Origin: Oricola thermophila
Lineage (GTDB): Bacteria > Pseudomonadota > Alphaproteobacteria > Rhizobiales > Rhizobiaceae
Assembly: GCF_013358405.1 (NCBI RefSeq)
Contig: NZ_CP054836.1
Location: forward strand, 372,001 to 436,000
Direction of reading: 5' to 3'
Length of the DNA: 64,000 nt
The translations under genes were made by a program, and so were the position numbers. Positions 18,551 through 28,566 of the stretch are shown here, piece by piece. Position 1 is the first letter of the stretch. Every line of letters starts with the position of its first letter. The notes beneath the pieces are model-generated. The model was not told the origin of the DNA, did not search any database, and saw only the letters and a list, made by a program, of their open reading frames with translations.

Positions 18551-18982
18551 TCAGAAATGCTCGCCGGCCTTGAACGGGCCGACGCGCATGGAGGCTGCCA
18601 CGAGATAGGCCGTCGACCATCCGATCAGCAGGAAGCCGTTCACGCTTTCCAGCCCCGCGAGAAGGCGCCACTGCTCGCCGGTGACGACATCGCCGTAACC
18701 GACCGTCGAGAAGGTCGAGGACGAGAAGTAGAGGGCGGTCTCGAACGAGTCGAAGACGTCGAGGACAAGATAGGCTGCCGCCCACAGCCAGACTTCCACC
18801 GTGAGCACGGCGAATATGCCCAGAACGACCGAATTCATCGCCAGCATTCGGCTTCTGTGAGCCTGCAGCCGCACCTTGCCGGTCAGCCAGTTCATGCCGC
18901 GCGTCACCCAGATCAGGCCGAAAGTGTGGATCACGACGGTCAGGGAGATAATCAGCGTGCCAATAACCAGATTTGCCAGCAT
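18551..18982 (-). CDS. Two-helix potassium channel family protein
   Basis: A 143-residue inner-membrane ion channel subunit. Hydrophobic helices lie at about 4-26, 50-75 and 112-132, with a pore helix and the selectivity filter TVGYGD at 93-98, the signature of potassium-selective channels. The extra N-terminal helix is common in bacterial Ion_trans_2 proteins. The ATG at 18982 has AGGAA seven bases upstream. The pdxJ gene converges on it with only three bases between stops. Confidence 0.9.
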   Translation of the reverse strand: MLANLVIGTLIISLTVVIHTFGLIWVTRGMNWLTGKVRLQAHRSRMLAMNSVVLGIFAVLTVEVWLWAAAYLVLDVFDSFETALYFSSSTFSTVGYGDVVTGEQWRLLAGLESVNGFLLIGWSTAYLVAASMRVGPFKAGEHF

Positions 18983-19163
18983 GTCGGTTCCTGTTCGGCG
19001 GTCTCGCGAATCGTCCCGCAGCCGCGATTCTGGTTCGAAAACGGTTCGCAAACCGATAAAATGCCGCGTTGTTCGTGCTTCGGAGGCAACAGGGTAAACG
19101 CGCGCGAAAGGACCCGTTCATAATTTCGGTCTAAAATCCGTGCATTAACCGAAGGAGGCAACC

Positions 19164-20006
19164 ATGCTCCAGCGGCTGTTTGCACGCCATGTGCCCGAGG
19201 AACGGATCGAAGAGGTAGTTGAGCACGGCAGCAGGATCGCGCAACGCGATGCGCTGCGCGATCGCAGTGCGGTGATCCTCGAAAGGCTTGCCCGAAAGCA
19301 GGCGGTCGCGCGAAAGCAAGCGATCGAGGCGCGCCGCAAGGCGCAGGAGGCTGCTGAGGAAATCCCGCAGGATGCCGGCGCGCCCGAAGCGGCGCCCGAG
19401 GCGTCTGCCGAACCCGATGCGGCGCCGGCCGAAGCCGCGGCCCCGGCCGCCGGCTATGACCAGCCGCCGACACAGGTCGCGGCGACAGCGGCGCCAGACG
19501 AGGTAGGGCCGTCGCTGGAGACGCCGTTGGCGGCGCCCGAGACGCAGGAGCCACCCGCGACCGAATCTTCCGCGGCCCCGGCCGCCGATTACGTACCTGC
19601 GCCGGATGGCGTGCCCGTCGATCATTCCCCGCTCGATGCGCCGCTGCGCGGTACGGCGGATGGTCATCCGCAAGCGCATCACGAGGAAACCGCCGCCGGT
19701 CTCTCGCGCGGTGACGATGCTTCCTTCGCGACGCAGCCGGATGGCATGTCCGCCGATGCCGACAGCGCCTCTCCCGCCGTCCAAATGTCGGACGGCGGAG
19801 ATGGCGAACGCTCCGGCCCCGGCATTCACGACGACCCGGAAGCCATGGAACTCATCCGTCGCAGGGCGGAAGAGGCAAGGGCCCGCATCGCCGCGCGTCT
19901 GCAGGAAATGGCCAATGAAGGGGAACCGGCTGCCGGGTCGCCCACGGGCCATGTCGATCTCGGCGAAAACACGCCGCCGCTTTCACCTCGCGATTCCGAG
20001 GAGTGA
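19164..20006 (+). CDS. Ala/Pro-rich protein of unknown function
   Basis: A 280-residue protein, not recognised. Residues 1-70 and about 230-265 are Arg/Glu/Ala-rich and probably helical, perhaps coiled-coil (for example RRRAEEARARIAARLQEM). The ~160 residues between are low-complexity Ala-Pro-Glu and likely disordered. No signal peptide or membrane helix. GGAGG seven bases before the ATG supports it as a real gene. It may be a scaffolding or linker protein, but nothing shows this. Confidence 0.6.
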   Translation: MLQRLFARHVPEERIEEVVEHGSRIAQRDALRDRSAVILERLARKQAVARKQAIEARRKAQEAAEEIPQDAGAPEAAPEASAEPDAAPAEAAAPAAGYDQPPTQVAATAAPDEVGPSLETPLAAPETQEPPATESSAAPAADYVPAPDGVPVDHSPLDAPLRGTADGHPQAHHEETAAGLSRGDDASFATQPDGMSADADSASPAVQMSDGGDGERSGPGIHDDPEAMELIRRRAEEARARIAARLQEMANEGEPAAGSPTGHVDLGENTPPLSPRDSEE

Positions 20007-20071
20007 TCCCGGCAACCGCCGGGAAGGTTCCGCTTGACGGGACGCGGTTCAGCATCTAGGAATTCCGAACC

Positions 20072-20085
20072 GTACCGTACGGTAC
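20072..20085. promoter_or_regulatory. 14-bp perfect palindrome, probable TetR operator
   Basis: GTACCGTACGGTAC, a perfect dyad ending 15 bases before the TetR gene start. Its position over the expected promoter fits autorepression by the TetR protein encoded next. Inferred from position and symmetry only. Confidence 0.6.
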
Positions 20086-20100
20086 TATTCGGGCAGGAAG

Positions 20101-20784
20101 ATGTTGAACGCGCAGATTTCGGAAGACATGCCGGCCGAGCATGGCGAGGAGCCGTACAGCCCGCGACAGGCGGCGGTGCTGGAGGCGGCGCTTGCACTGC
20201 TGGTGGAGGGCGGCGACAAGGGGTTCACCACGGCACGCCTGGCGAAGGCCGCCAACTGCTCGAAGGAAAGCCTCTACAAGTGGTTCGGCGATCGAAACGG
20301 TCTGCTGGCCGCCATGATTACCTTCCAGGCGAGCAAGGTGCGGGTCGAGGGCCCGCTCGCGGAGCCGCCCGGAGCACCGGTATTCCGCAAGCAGTTGCAA
20401 GGCTTCGCGGCGGACCTTCTGACTGTCCTTGCGGGACCGACCTCGCTGGCGCTCAACAGGCTGGCCATTGGAGAAGCCGGGCGCGAGGACGCGCAGCTTG
20501 GCAGGCTCCTCATCGAGCGCGGCCGGCGAGCGATCGAGCAACGCGCCATGCGGATGATCGAGGCCGGACGCAGGGCAGGGCTGATCGACTATGACAATCG
20601 CGACGAAGCATTCAACGCGCTTTACGGTCTGATCGTCGGCGACATGCATGTGCGCATGTTGCTCGGGGATTCCGTGCCGCTGATCGACGGGGAAAGCGCC
20701 ATCGCGCGCCATGCCGCGCGCGCCATCGACCAGTTTCTGCGGCTCTACGGAACCGCGGATGCATCTACCGCAACCACGAACTGA
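20101..20784 (+). CDS. TetR/AcrR family transcriptional regulator
   Basis: A 227-residue repressor-type protein. The N-terminal helix-turn-helix (about 20-65) reads AVLEAALALLVEGGDKGFTTARLAKAANCSKESLYKWFGDRNGL in parts, typical of TetR. The C-terminal ligand domain resembles the AefR-like TetR_C_7 group. The perfect palindrome just upstream is its likely operator. It lies 24 bp before ilvC on the same strand, so it may be co-transcribed with ilvC; whether it senses a branched-chain intermediate is unknown. Confidence 0.88.
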   Translation: MLNAQISEDMPAEHGEEPYSPRQAAVLEAALALLVEGGDKGFTTARLAKAANCSKESLYKWFGDRNGLLAAMITFQASKVRVEGPLAEPPGAPVFRKQLQGFAADLLTVLAGPTSLALNRLAIGEAGREDAQLGRLLIERGRRAIEQRAMRMIEAGRRAGLIDYDNRDEAFNALYGLIVGDMHVRMLLGDSVPLIDGESAIARHAARAIDQFLRLYGTADASTATTN

Positions 20785-21828
<1,044 letters not shown>

Positions 21829-21852
21829 TCCTTCCGTCACCGGAACTCGGCA

Positions 21853-21882
21853 GGGGCCGCGGAGCGATCCGCGGCCCCTTGT
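21853..21882 (+). terminator. Terminator after ilvC
   Basis: A perfect 11-bp GC stem (21853-21863 with 21868-21878), tetraloop GCGA, then TTGT. The stem is very stable though the T-run is interrupted. Confidence 0.8.
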
Positions 21883-21991
21883 CCTTCCGCCAAACGGGAT
21901 AGCATCCCGCCAAGCGCGGCGGCGTACCTTTTCATTCGTGACTCCGGAGCTTCCTGGCGCGGCGGAATGTTGCGCAAATAGGTCAGTAATG

Positions 21992-22020
21992 TTGACATAA
22001 ATTGCCGGAAGGCGCACTAT
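21992..22020 (+). promoter_or_regulatory. Promoter for aminotransferase gene
   Basis: TTGACA (21992-21997), an exact 17-bp spacer, then CACTAT (22015-22020), ending 26 bases before the ATG. The -35 box is perfect and the -10 box is weak. Confidence 0.5.
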
Positions 22021-22045
22021 CACCTCCATAGCCGGAGCATCCGCC

Positions 22046-23293
22046 ATGACACACCATTTCCGCTTCTCCTCGCGCGAAAGCCGCATGAAGGCATCCGAAA
22101 TCCGGGAGTTGCTGAAGCTGCTGGACCGACCCGACATCATCTCCTTCGCCGGCGGCATTCCCGATGCGGCACTGTTCCCGGCGGACGCGTTCCGGCAGGC
22201 CTATGGCGAGGTGCTGGAAGGCGCGGGGGCAGGGGCGGTGCTGCAGTATTCGCCGAGCGAGGGCCATCCCGGCCTGCGCGACTGGATCGCCGAAGAGATG
22301 GGGCGCCTCGGCATTCCCTGCGGGCGCGACAACATCGTCATTACCTCCGGGTCCCAGCAGGCGCTCGACTTTCTCGGCAAGCTATTCCTCTCGCCCGGCG
22401 ACACGGCGCTGGTGACATGGCCGACCTATCTCGGCGCCCTGCAGGCCTTCAATGCCTGCGAGCCGAACTACGACCGGCTGGACGCGATGGCCAATCGCGC
22501 GCCGGCCGACTACGCAGGGCAGGCGGGCGAGAAGGGCGGATCGGTGAAATTCGCCTACCTGTCGCCCGACTTCGCCAATCCCACGGGCGAGACCATGACG
22601 GGCGCGCAGCGTGAGCGCGTGCTCGATTTCGCCGACGCGCTGGATATCGCCGTCATCGAGGACGGGGCCTACCAGTCGCTGCGCTATGACGGGGAGGCGA
22701 TCCCACCGCTGCTGGCGCTGGAGATCGCGCGCAAGGGCGGCATCGACGATTGCCGGACGATCTATTGCGGCACCTTCTCCAAGACGCTGTCGCCCGGCCT
22801 GAGGATCGGCTGGGTCTGCGCGGCAAGGGACATCGTTTCGCGGCTCGTGATCCTCAAGCAGGCAGGCGATCTCCATTCCGCCACCATCAACCAGGTGGCG
22901 ATGGAGCGCGTGGCGCGTTCCTGTTTCCACGAACAGGTCGAAAGGATCCGGGCGGTCTATGCCGCGCGGCGCGACCGCATGCTGCGGGCGCTGGAACGCG
23001 AGATGCCGGCTCAGGTGCAGTGGACGCGGCCGGAAGGCGGCATGTTCGTCTGGCTGACGCTTCCGGAGGGGCTGGACGGGGCGGCGCTGCTTGCACGGTC
23101 GGTCGAGTGGGAGCGGGTGGCCTTCGTGCCCGGCCGGGCATTCTTCCCGGACGGGTCGGGAGCAAACACGCTGCGGCTGTCGTTTTCCTGCGCCCCGGGG
23201 GACATGATCGACGAGGGCATCCGGCGGCTGGCCGGTCTGGTCCGGGAAGCGGTCGGGCAGGTTGATCGCGGGCGCCTCGCGGGAGCGGCGTGA
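22046..23293 (+). CDS. PLP-dependent aminotransferase (2-aminoadipate transaminase-like)
   Basis: A 415-residue fold-type I aminotransferase. It opens with the RFSSRESRMKASEIRELLK segment usual in the LysN / 2-aminoadipate group related to the C-terminal half of MocR/PdxR regulators, but has no GntR DNA-binding domain. Motifs include SGSQQALDF, NPTGETM and FSKTLSPGLRIGW, where the SKT lysine binds PLP. Substrate range of such enzymes is broad (2-aminoadipate, branched-chain and aromatic amino acids). It leads a compact group with the Nudix and PhzF genes. Confidence 0.9.
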   Translation: MTHHFRFSSRESRMKASEIRELLKLLDRPDIISFAGGIPDAALFPADAFRQAYGEVLEGAGAGAVLQYSPSEGHPGLRDWIAEEMGRLGIPCGRDNIVITSGSQQALDFLGKLFLSPGDTALVTWPTYLGALQAFNACEPNYDRLDAMANRAPADYAGQAGEKGGSVKFAYLSPDFANPTGETMTGAQRERVLDFADALDIAVIEDGAYQSLRYDGEAIPPLLALEIARKGGIDDCRTIYCGTFSKTLSPGLRIGWVCAARDIVSRLVILKQAGDLHSATINQVAMERVARSCFHEQVERIRAVYAARRDRMLRALEREMPAQVQWTRPEGGMFVWLTLPEGLDGAALLARSVEWERVAFVPGRAFFPDGSGANTLRLSFSCAPGDMIDEGIRRLAGLVREAVGQVDRGRLAGAA

Positions 23294-23294
23294 C

Positions 23295-24005
23295 GTGACG
23301 GACATCCGGATCCACCGGCTGGAGAGCGTGCGGCTCGTTGCGGGCGAGGGGGCTCCGGCCTTTGCCGTCGAGAACCGGAACGACATCGAGCGTTACTGGC
23401 AGGCGGCGGTTTCCGCCAATCCGCGGCTGTGGAACGGTCCCTTCTTCATGTTCGAGGACGTGCGTATCGAGGGCGGCGTGCTGACGGGTACCGGCCGGCC
23501 GACGGACTTCGCGACATTCCTGTACTGGCGCGACAATGGCAGGCCGGATTGCGTCGTGCACATCACCGGCACCTCGCTGCCGGTCCTGGCCGACGGGGCG
23601 CTGCTCGCCGTGCGCATGGCCGCACATACGGCCAATGCCGGGCAGGTCTACTTTCCCGCCGGGTCTTTCGATGCCGCGGACATGCAGGGCGGGCGGTTCG
23701 ACGTGACCGGCAACATATCCCGCGAACTGGTCGAGGAGACGGGGCTGGAATTCCGCGAGGCGGACGCCGAGGCGCAGCATGTCGCGGTGTGTGCGACCGG
23801 CGCGATCCACGTGGCGCGGCGCAATCGGCTACCGTTCGATTTCGAGGCTGCGCGTGGAAGGCTGGAACGCCACCAGGCGGAAACCGGGGACGACGAGATC
23901 GAATCCGCGGTCGCCATCCGGCCGGGCGGGGATGCCATCGGCCTGTTGAAGCCCTATGCGCGCGCACTCGCGATGTGGCATTTTGAAAACGAGACCTTCC
24001 GCTGA
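23295..24005 (+). CDS. Nudix hydrolase family protein
   Basis: A 236-residue protein with a recognisable Nudix helix, NISRELVEETGLEF (about residues 140-153), which binds metal in enzymes cleaving nucleoside diphosphate-linked compounds. The preceding Nudix loop is longer than the standard G-x5-E spacing, so activity is likely but not certain. The GTG start at 23295 lies one base after the aminotransferase stop and has GGGAGCGG ahead. An earlier in-frame ATG (23262) would overlap the previous gene and is less likely. Confidence 0.75.
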   Translation: MTDIRIHRLESVRLVAGEGAPAFAVENRNDIERYWQAAVSANPRLWNGPFFMFEDVRIEGGVLTGTGRPTDFATFLYWRDNGRPDCVVHITGTSLPVLADGALLAVRMAAHTANAGQVYFPAGSFDAADMQGGRFDVTGNISRELVEETGLEFREADAEAQHVAVCATGAIHVARRNRLPFDFEAARGRLERHQAETGDDEIESAVAIRPGGDAIGLLKPYARALAMWHFENETFR

Positions 24006-24036
24006 CCCGGCAAGGCACACGACAAGGGGAATATGC

Positions 24037-24939
24037 ATGGCGCGCCGATATGCTGTCTACGACGTGTTCACGGACAGACCACTGAGCGGAAACCCGCTTG
24101 CCGTGGTGCTCGATGCGGAAGGGCTGGACGACGAGGCCATGCAGGCCATCGCCCGCGAGTTCAACCTCTCGGAGACGGTGTTCGTCCGGCCGCCGGAGAA
24201 CCCCGCGCACCGGGCGAGCCTGCGCATCTTCACGCCCGGACGCGAACTGCCCTTTGCCGGCCATCCGACGGTCGGCGCGGCGATCGCGCTCGGCGGCGAC
24301 GATTCCGGCGGCGGAGAAAGCCGGTTGATGGTGCTGGAAGAACGGATCGGTCCCGTACGCTGCGCCCTACGGATGGCCGACAGCCCCTATGCCGAGTTCG
24401 ACGTGCCGGTGCTGCCCGAGCAGGTCGCCGTCGACATCGAAAGGGCCGGCGTTGCGGCCGCCATCGGCCTCGACGAAAGCGAGATCGGGTTCGAGAACCA
24501 CACGATCAGCGTCTGGACGGCCGGAAACAGCTTCGTCTTCGTGCCCGTGCACGGCCTCGATGCAGCGGCCAGAGTCTCCGTCAACGCCATGCTGTGGAGC
24601 GACATCTCGCCGCTGGTGAATGGCCACAGGGCATCGCTTTTCCTCTACTGCCGCGACACGGTCGGTCACGACTGCTCGTTTCACGGCCGCATGTTCGCGC
24701 CTGAAATGGGCGTGTCGGAGGACCCGGCAACCGGCTCGGCAGTGGCGAATTTCTCGGGCGTGATCGCCCGTTTCGACGGTCTCGACGACGGGCCGACGGC
24801 CTTCATGATCGAGCAGGGCATCGAAATGGGCCGGCCGTCACGGATCCGGCTCGAAATCGATGCCCGGGGCGGGGAAATGCAGGCCGCGCGCATCGGCGGA
24901 CACGCGGTCAAGGTGGCCGAGGGCATGCTTGATGCATGA
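24037..24939 (+). CDS. PhzF family isomerase/epimerase-like protein
   Basis: A 300-residue PhzF/YddE-type protein of the diaminopimelate-epimerase fold. The N-terminal half has YDVFTDRPLSGNPLAVV and FNLSETVF with the conserved catalytic Glu, then TPGRELPFAGHPTVG. The C-terminal half has EDPATGSAVANFSG. PhzF itself acts in phenazine synthesis, but most relatives, including lone copies like this, have unknown substrates. Start ATG 24037 has AAGGGGAATATGC ahead. It is 31 bp after the Nudix gene. Confidence 0.9.
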   Translation: MARRYAVYDVFTDRPLSGNPLAVVLDAEGLDDEAMQAIAREFNLSETVFVRPPENPAHRASLRIFTPGRELPFAGHPTVGAAIALGGDDSGGGESRLMVLEERIGPVRCALRMADSPYAEFDVPVLPEQVAVDIERAGVAAAIGLDESEIGFENHTISVWTAGNSFVFVPVHGLDAAARVSVNAMLWSDISPLVNGHRASLFLYCRDTVGHDCSFHGRMFAPEMGVSEDPATGSAVANFSGVIARFDGLDDGPTAFMIEQGIEMGRPSRIRLEIDARGGEMQAARIGGHAVKVAEGMLDA

Positions 24940-24985
24940 CCCCCTTTACAAAGGGCTCCGGCCCGACTAGATAGCCGGCTCTGGC

Positions 24986-25061
<76 letters not shown>

Positions 25062-25494
25062 AGGATTCTTCTCAAGTTCAAATCCATTGCGGTTCGGCAA
25101 ACGGGGCAGCAGGAGGACGTGCAATCGCCGCGTGTCAAATGCACGCCCATCTGTCGCGCATGTGATGCGATCAGCGGGACGGCACCGCCACGCAGTTGGC
25201 CCTTAACGCTTCTGCCGGAGAGGGGTCATGCTTCGCGGATCGCAACGGCCGCGAGGATCCGGCCTGGATCGAATTCGGGACACGGTGCCGCGGAACGGGC
25301 AAGTCGGTGGCCATGGAAATTGGCGGGTTGTCGTGCCGTCGCAACCGGCGTCACCTGCCCGCAACGGGCGCAGTTGCCCAAGCCCTCTCTTCCGGATCGC
25401 GACAGATGATTGGGCGGGCCTCCATCGAGGGGCCCGCCCATGCTGTCGGCGTGCCGTCATCCGGAAGCGATGCCCGTCCGGACGCGAGTATTCC
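25062..25494. other. Gene-free stretch between tRNA-Lys and aldehyde dehydrogenase gene
   Basis: 433 bases with no frame I can assign. No integrase or transposase remnant is visible in any frame. The only structure seen is the hairpin at 25412-25439 near the end of the leftward aldehyde dehydrogenase gene. Confidence 0.55.
25412..25439 (-). terminator. Hairpin downstream of the leftward aldehyde dehydrogenase operon
   Basis: A perfect 9-bp GC stem (25412-25420 with 25431-25439) and 10-nt loop, 55 bases beyond the stop. There is no good T-run on the minus strand, so it may be a terminator or an RNA-end stabiliser. Confidence 0.5.
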
Positions 25495-26901
25495 CTACCT
25501 GTGCAACGTCTGGATCGCCGTGAATTCCTTCAGCCCGTCGACGCCGAACTCGGTGCCGATGCCGGATTGCTTGACGCCGCCGAAGGGCGCGTTGGGATGG
25601 AGTCCGCCATGCGAGTTGACCCATGCCGACCCGGATTCCAGGCGCAGTGCGAGCGCCGCGGCGTCATCGATGTTTTTCGACCAGACCGAACCGCCTAGCC
25701 CCATGCTGGAGCTGTTCGCGCGCGTCAGTGCGTCCTCCACGTCGGTGTAGCGGATGATCGGCAGAACGGGGCCGAACTGCTCCTCGTCCACGATGCGCAT
25801 CCCGTCCGTCACGTCGGCGAGGAGGGTGATCGGGTAGAAATAGCCGTCACCCTGCGGAGCCTCTCCGCCGAGCAGCACGCGGGCACCGTTTGCCTTGGCA
25901 TCCTCGACCAGTTCGCGCACTTTCTCGAACTGCATCGCGTTCTGTACGGGACCGAGGACGTTGTTCTCGTCCATGCCGTCGCCCATCGGGATGCGGGAGG
26001 CGAAGTCGACCAGCGCCGTGCAGACTTCGTCGTAAATGCTGTCGTGCACATAGAGGCGTTTCATGCAGGCGCATGTCTGGCCGCTGTTGATGAACGCGCC
26101 CCAGAAAATGCCCTCGGCCACCTGTTTCGGGTCGGTGTCGGGCAGTACAATCCCGGCATCGTTGCCGCCCAGTTCCAGCGTCAGCCTCTTGAGCGTGCCG
26201 GCGGCATTCGCCATCACCTTCTTCCCGGTCTCTGTCGAGCCGGTGAAGGTCACTTTCGCTACGTCCGGATGCGACGTCAGTACCGGGCCGATGCTGTCGG
26301 GTCCGGTCACCGCGTTGAGGACGCCGGCAGGCAGGACGGTATTCAGGATTTCCACCATGCGCAGGGTTGAAAGAGGGGTGTAGGGCGAGGGCTTGATGAC
26401 GACGGTGTTGCCGGCACGGATCGCCGGAGCAATGTGCCAGATCGCGATCATCAGGGGCCAGTTCCACGGCGTGATCGAGGCCACGACGCCGAGCGGTTTG
26501 CGGTGGATCTCGATGCGGCCCTCGTTATCGTCCTTGACCACTTCGACCGGCAGTTCCAGTTCCGCGGTGTTCGCCGCCCAGGCCTGGCATCCGCCAAGTT
26601 CGAAGCGCGATCCGAGTCCGCCGAGCGGCTTGCCCTGTTCCGTTGTCAGAAGCCGCGCCAGTTCCTCGGCATTCTCGCCGAGCACGCGGGCCATGTCGCG
26701 ACATGCCTGGCGGCGCGTTTCGTCGCTTTGCTGGCTCCACTCGTCGAAGGCGGCCTTGGCGGCCGCCACCGCCGCGTTCACGTCCTCAGCCGAACCCGCG
26801 GGGCATTTCCCGGCAAGTCCGCCGGTGGCCGGGTTGATCACGTCGAATGTTTCAGAGGGCGTGATCGGTTGACCGTCAATGGTCATGGCAAATGCTGTCA
26901 T
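25495..26901 (-). CDS. Aldehyde dehydrogenase family protein (NAD(P)+)
   Basis: A 468-residue soluble aldehyde dehydrogenase. The NAD-binding region has ITPWNWPLMIA and the TFTGSTETGKKV motif. The general-base Glu is in LELGGN and the catalytic Cys in NSGQTCACMKRL. Length and motifs are complete. It is the last gene of the leftward operon after the ThDP enzyme, so its aldehyde is probably the product of that decarboxylase. Similar to benzaldehyde, phenylacetaldehyde and other medium-sized aldehyde oxidisers; the substrate is an inference. Confidence 0.92.
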   Translation of the reverse strand: MTAFAMTIDGQPITPSETFDVINPATGGLAGKCPAGSAEDVNAAVAAAKAAFDEWSQQSDETRRQACRDMARVLGENAEELARLLTTEQGKPLGGLGSRFELGGCQAWAANTAELELPVEVVKDDNEGRIEIHRKPLGVVASITPWNWPLMIAIWHIAPAIRAGNTVVIKPSPYTPLSTLRMVEILNTVLPAGVLNAVTGPDSIGPVLTSHPDVAKVTFTGSTETGKKVMANAAGTLKRLTLELGGNDAGIVLPDTDPKQVAEGIFWGAFINSGQTCACMKRLYVHDSIYDEVCTALVDFASRIPMGDGMDENNVLGPVQNAMQFEKVRELVEDAKANGARVLLGGEAPQGDGYFYPITLLADVTDGMRIVDEEQFGPVLPIIRYTDVEDALTRANSSSMGLGGSVWSKNIDDAAALALRLESGSAWVNSHGGLHPNAPFGGVKQSGIGTEFGVDGLKEFTAIQTLHR

Positions 26902-26926
26902 GTTTCATCTCCTCCACGAAAGGTTC

Positions 26927-28543
26927 TCAGTCGTGCGGCGCGGGGTGCAGGAATTGCCAGGGCGAGGTTTCCGAGCCTCGCTCGACGGGCACCTCGATCA
27001 GCGCGGGCGCGTTTTTCGCCAATGCGCCTTCCAACGCCTTCTCCAGCGATTCGGGCGTGTCCACCCTTTCGGCGGCCATTCCGAAGCTCTGCGCCATGGC
27101 GACAAAGTCGGGGTTCTTCAGGTCCGCGCCCAGCAGTCTTTCGCTGAAGACGTTCATCTGGTCGCGCCGTACGTTTCCATAGGCGTTGTTGTTGAACACG
27201 ATCGCGACGACGTTGATGCCATGCTGCATCGCGGTGGCCATTTCCTGCGCCCCGAACATGAAGCCACCGTCTCCGTTGACCGAAACCACCGCCTTGTCCG
27301 GATTTGCGACCTTGACGCCCAGCGCGGTGTTGTAGCCGAAGCCCAGATTGTCCTGGTAGGCGCAGGTCACATATTGGCGCGGCGCATAAACGGGGAAGCC
27401 GAAACGTGCCGTGAAGCCCATCTGGCTCACCTCCTCGACGAAGAAGCCGTCGCGGGGAAGAGCGCGCCGGATCGCGTCGAGATAGGACATTTGCGGCTGC
27501 ACGACCTCGCTCGCCTTGCGTGCCCTGTCCCTGATCGCCTCGAATTCGGCGGCTCGGTCCGTCGCCTTGTGACCGGCAAGGGCCTGGGTTAGCGCCCGGG
27601 CCGCTTCGGCGGCGTCTCCGACGATCCCCAGTGTCGGTTTCAGACGAACCATCTCGGTCGGGTCGATATCGATCCTGATCACTTTCAGGCCGGCGGGCTG
27701 CCACTGCCAGCGCATGTATTGCAGTTCCAGGCGGCTGCCGATTCCGATCAGAAGGTCGCAGTCGCGGAAATAGTCATAGGCAGCGACGAGGTTCATTGCA
27801 TGGGGATTGTCATCAGGGACGATCCCCTTGCCCGAGCGGTGCGATGCGACGGGTGCCTGGATCGTTTCTGCAAGTTCAAGTACCTCGGCGGCCGCATCCA
27901 GCGCACCGCCGCCGACCATGATCATCGGGTTCTTGGCGCCGGCGACCATCCGTGCCGCTTCCCTGATCGCATCGGGATCAATCGCCGTGTGACGGCGTGG
28001 CGCGGGCGAAATGTCGGGTGCCGGGCCTTTCTGGCCGAACACGTCCCAGGGCACCTCGATGGCCACGGGACGCTGGCGGTCGGACAGCATCTCGGTGAAA
28101 GCTGCGGTCATCTTGTCGGCGGCCTGGCCGGGGTGCTCGATCCTTTCGGCGTGCTTGGTTAGTCCGCGCAAAGTGGCCAACTGGTCCGGCAGTTCGTGCA
28201 ATTGTCCGCGGCCCTGTCCGATGAGGTGCGACATGATGTTGCCGGTCAGGCACATCACGGGCGCATTGCCGCCATAGGCCGTGCAAAGCGCGGCTCCCGC
28301 ATTCAGGACGCCGGGTCCCGGAACGACCGTGAAAACGCCCGGTCTGCCGCTGGACTTGGCATAGCCGTAGGCCATGTAGGCGGCACCCTGTTCATGGCGC
28401 GTATGGATGAACCGGATGTCGTTCGAACGGCGGGCCAACGCATCGGAGAGCTCGTAGGAGTGGGCTCCGGGAATGCCGAATACCGTGTTCACGCCGTTCT
28501 CGATCAGCACCTCGGCCATTATGTCGGCGGTTGTCTTTTTCAC
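26927..28543 (-). CDS. ThDP-dependent enzyme, acetolactate synthase / 2-oxoacid decarboxylase family
   Basis: A 538-residue three-domain ThDP protein. The catalytic Glu lies in HTRHEQGAAYMAYGYA (near residue 50), the central domain covers about 190-320, and the ThDP-Mg motif is GDGGFMFGAQEM followed by FNNNAYGNV (about 430-460). It is not the biosynthetic IlvB (that gene is at 13.5 kb). Between a hydroxyacid dehydrogenase and an aldehyde dehydrogenase, a benzoylformate-decarboxylase-like role (2-oxoacid to aldehyde plus CO2) is attractive but unproven. Acetolactate-synthase-like carboligation is the alternative. Confidence 0.85.
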   Translation of the reverse strand: MKKTTADIMAEVLIENGVNTVFGIPGAHSYELSDALARRSNDIRFIHTRHEQGAAYMAYGYAKSSGRPGVFTVVPGPGVLNAGAALCTAYGGNAPVMCLTGNIMSHLIGQGRGQLHELPDQLATLRGLTKHAERIEHPGQAADKMTAAFTEMLSDRQRPVAIEVPWDVFGQKGPAPDISPAPRRHTAIDPDAIREAARMVAGAKNPMIMVGGGALDAAAEVLELAETIQAPVASHRSGKGIVPDDNPHAMNLVAAYDYFRDCDLLIGIGSRLELQYMRWQWQPAGLKVIRIDIDPTEMVRLKPTLGIVGDAAEAARALTQALAGHKATDRAAEFEAIRDRARKASEVVQPQMSYLDAIRRALPRDGFFVEEVSQMGFTARFGFPVYAPRQYVTCAYQDNLGFGYNTALGVKVANPDKAVVSVNGDGGFMFGAQEMATAMQHGINVVAIVFNNNAYGNVRRDQMNVFSERLLGADLKNPDFVAMAQSFGMAAERVDTPESLEKALEGALAKNAPALIEVPVERGSETSPWQFLHPAPHD

Positions 28544-28566
28544 TGTCGTTTTCTCCTCCCGGGGTG

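Noticed and set aside
25062..25494. Possible integrase remnant next to tRNA-Lys
   Set aside because: I looked for tyrosine-recombinase segments (R..HxxR..Y) in all frames of this gap and saw none; left as a gene-free stretch.
26927..28543. A second acetolactate synthase (ilvB paralogue) for amino acid synthesis
   Set aside because: No small-subunit gene beside it, and it lies between hydroxyacid and aldehyde dehydrogenase genes under GntR control; called a ThDP enzyme of uncertain reaction.
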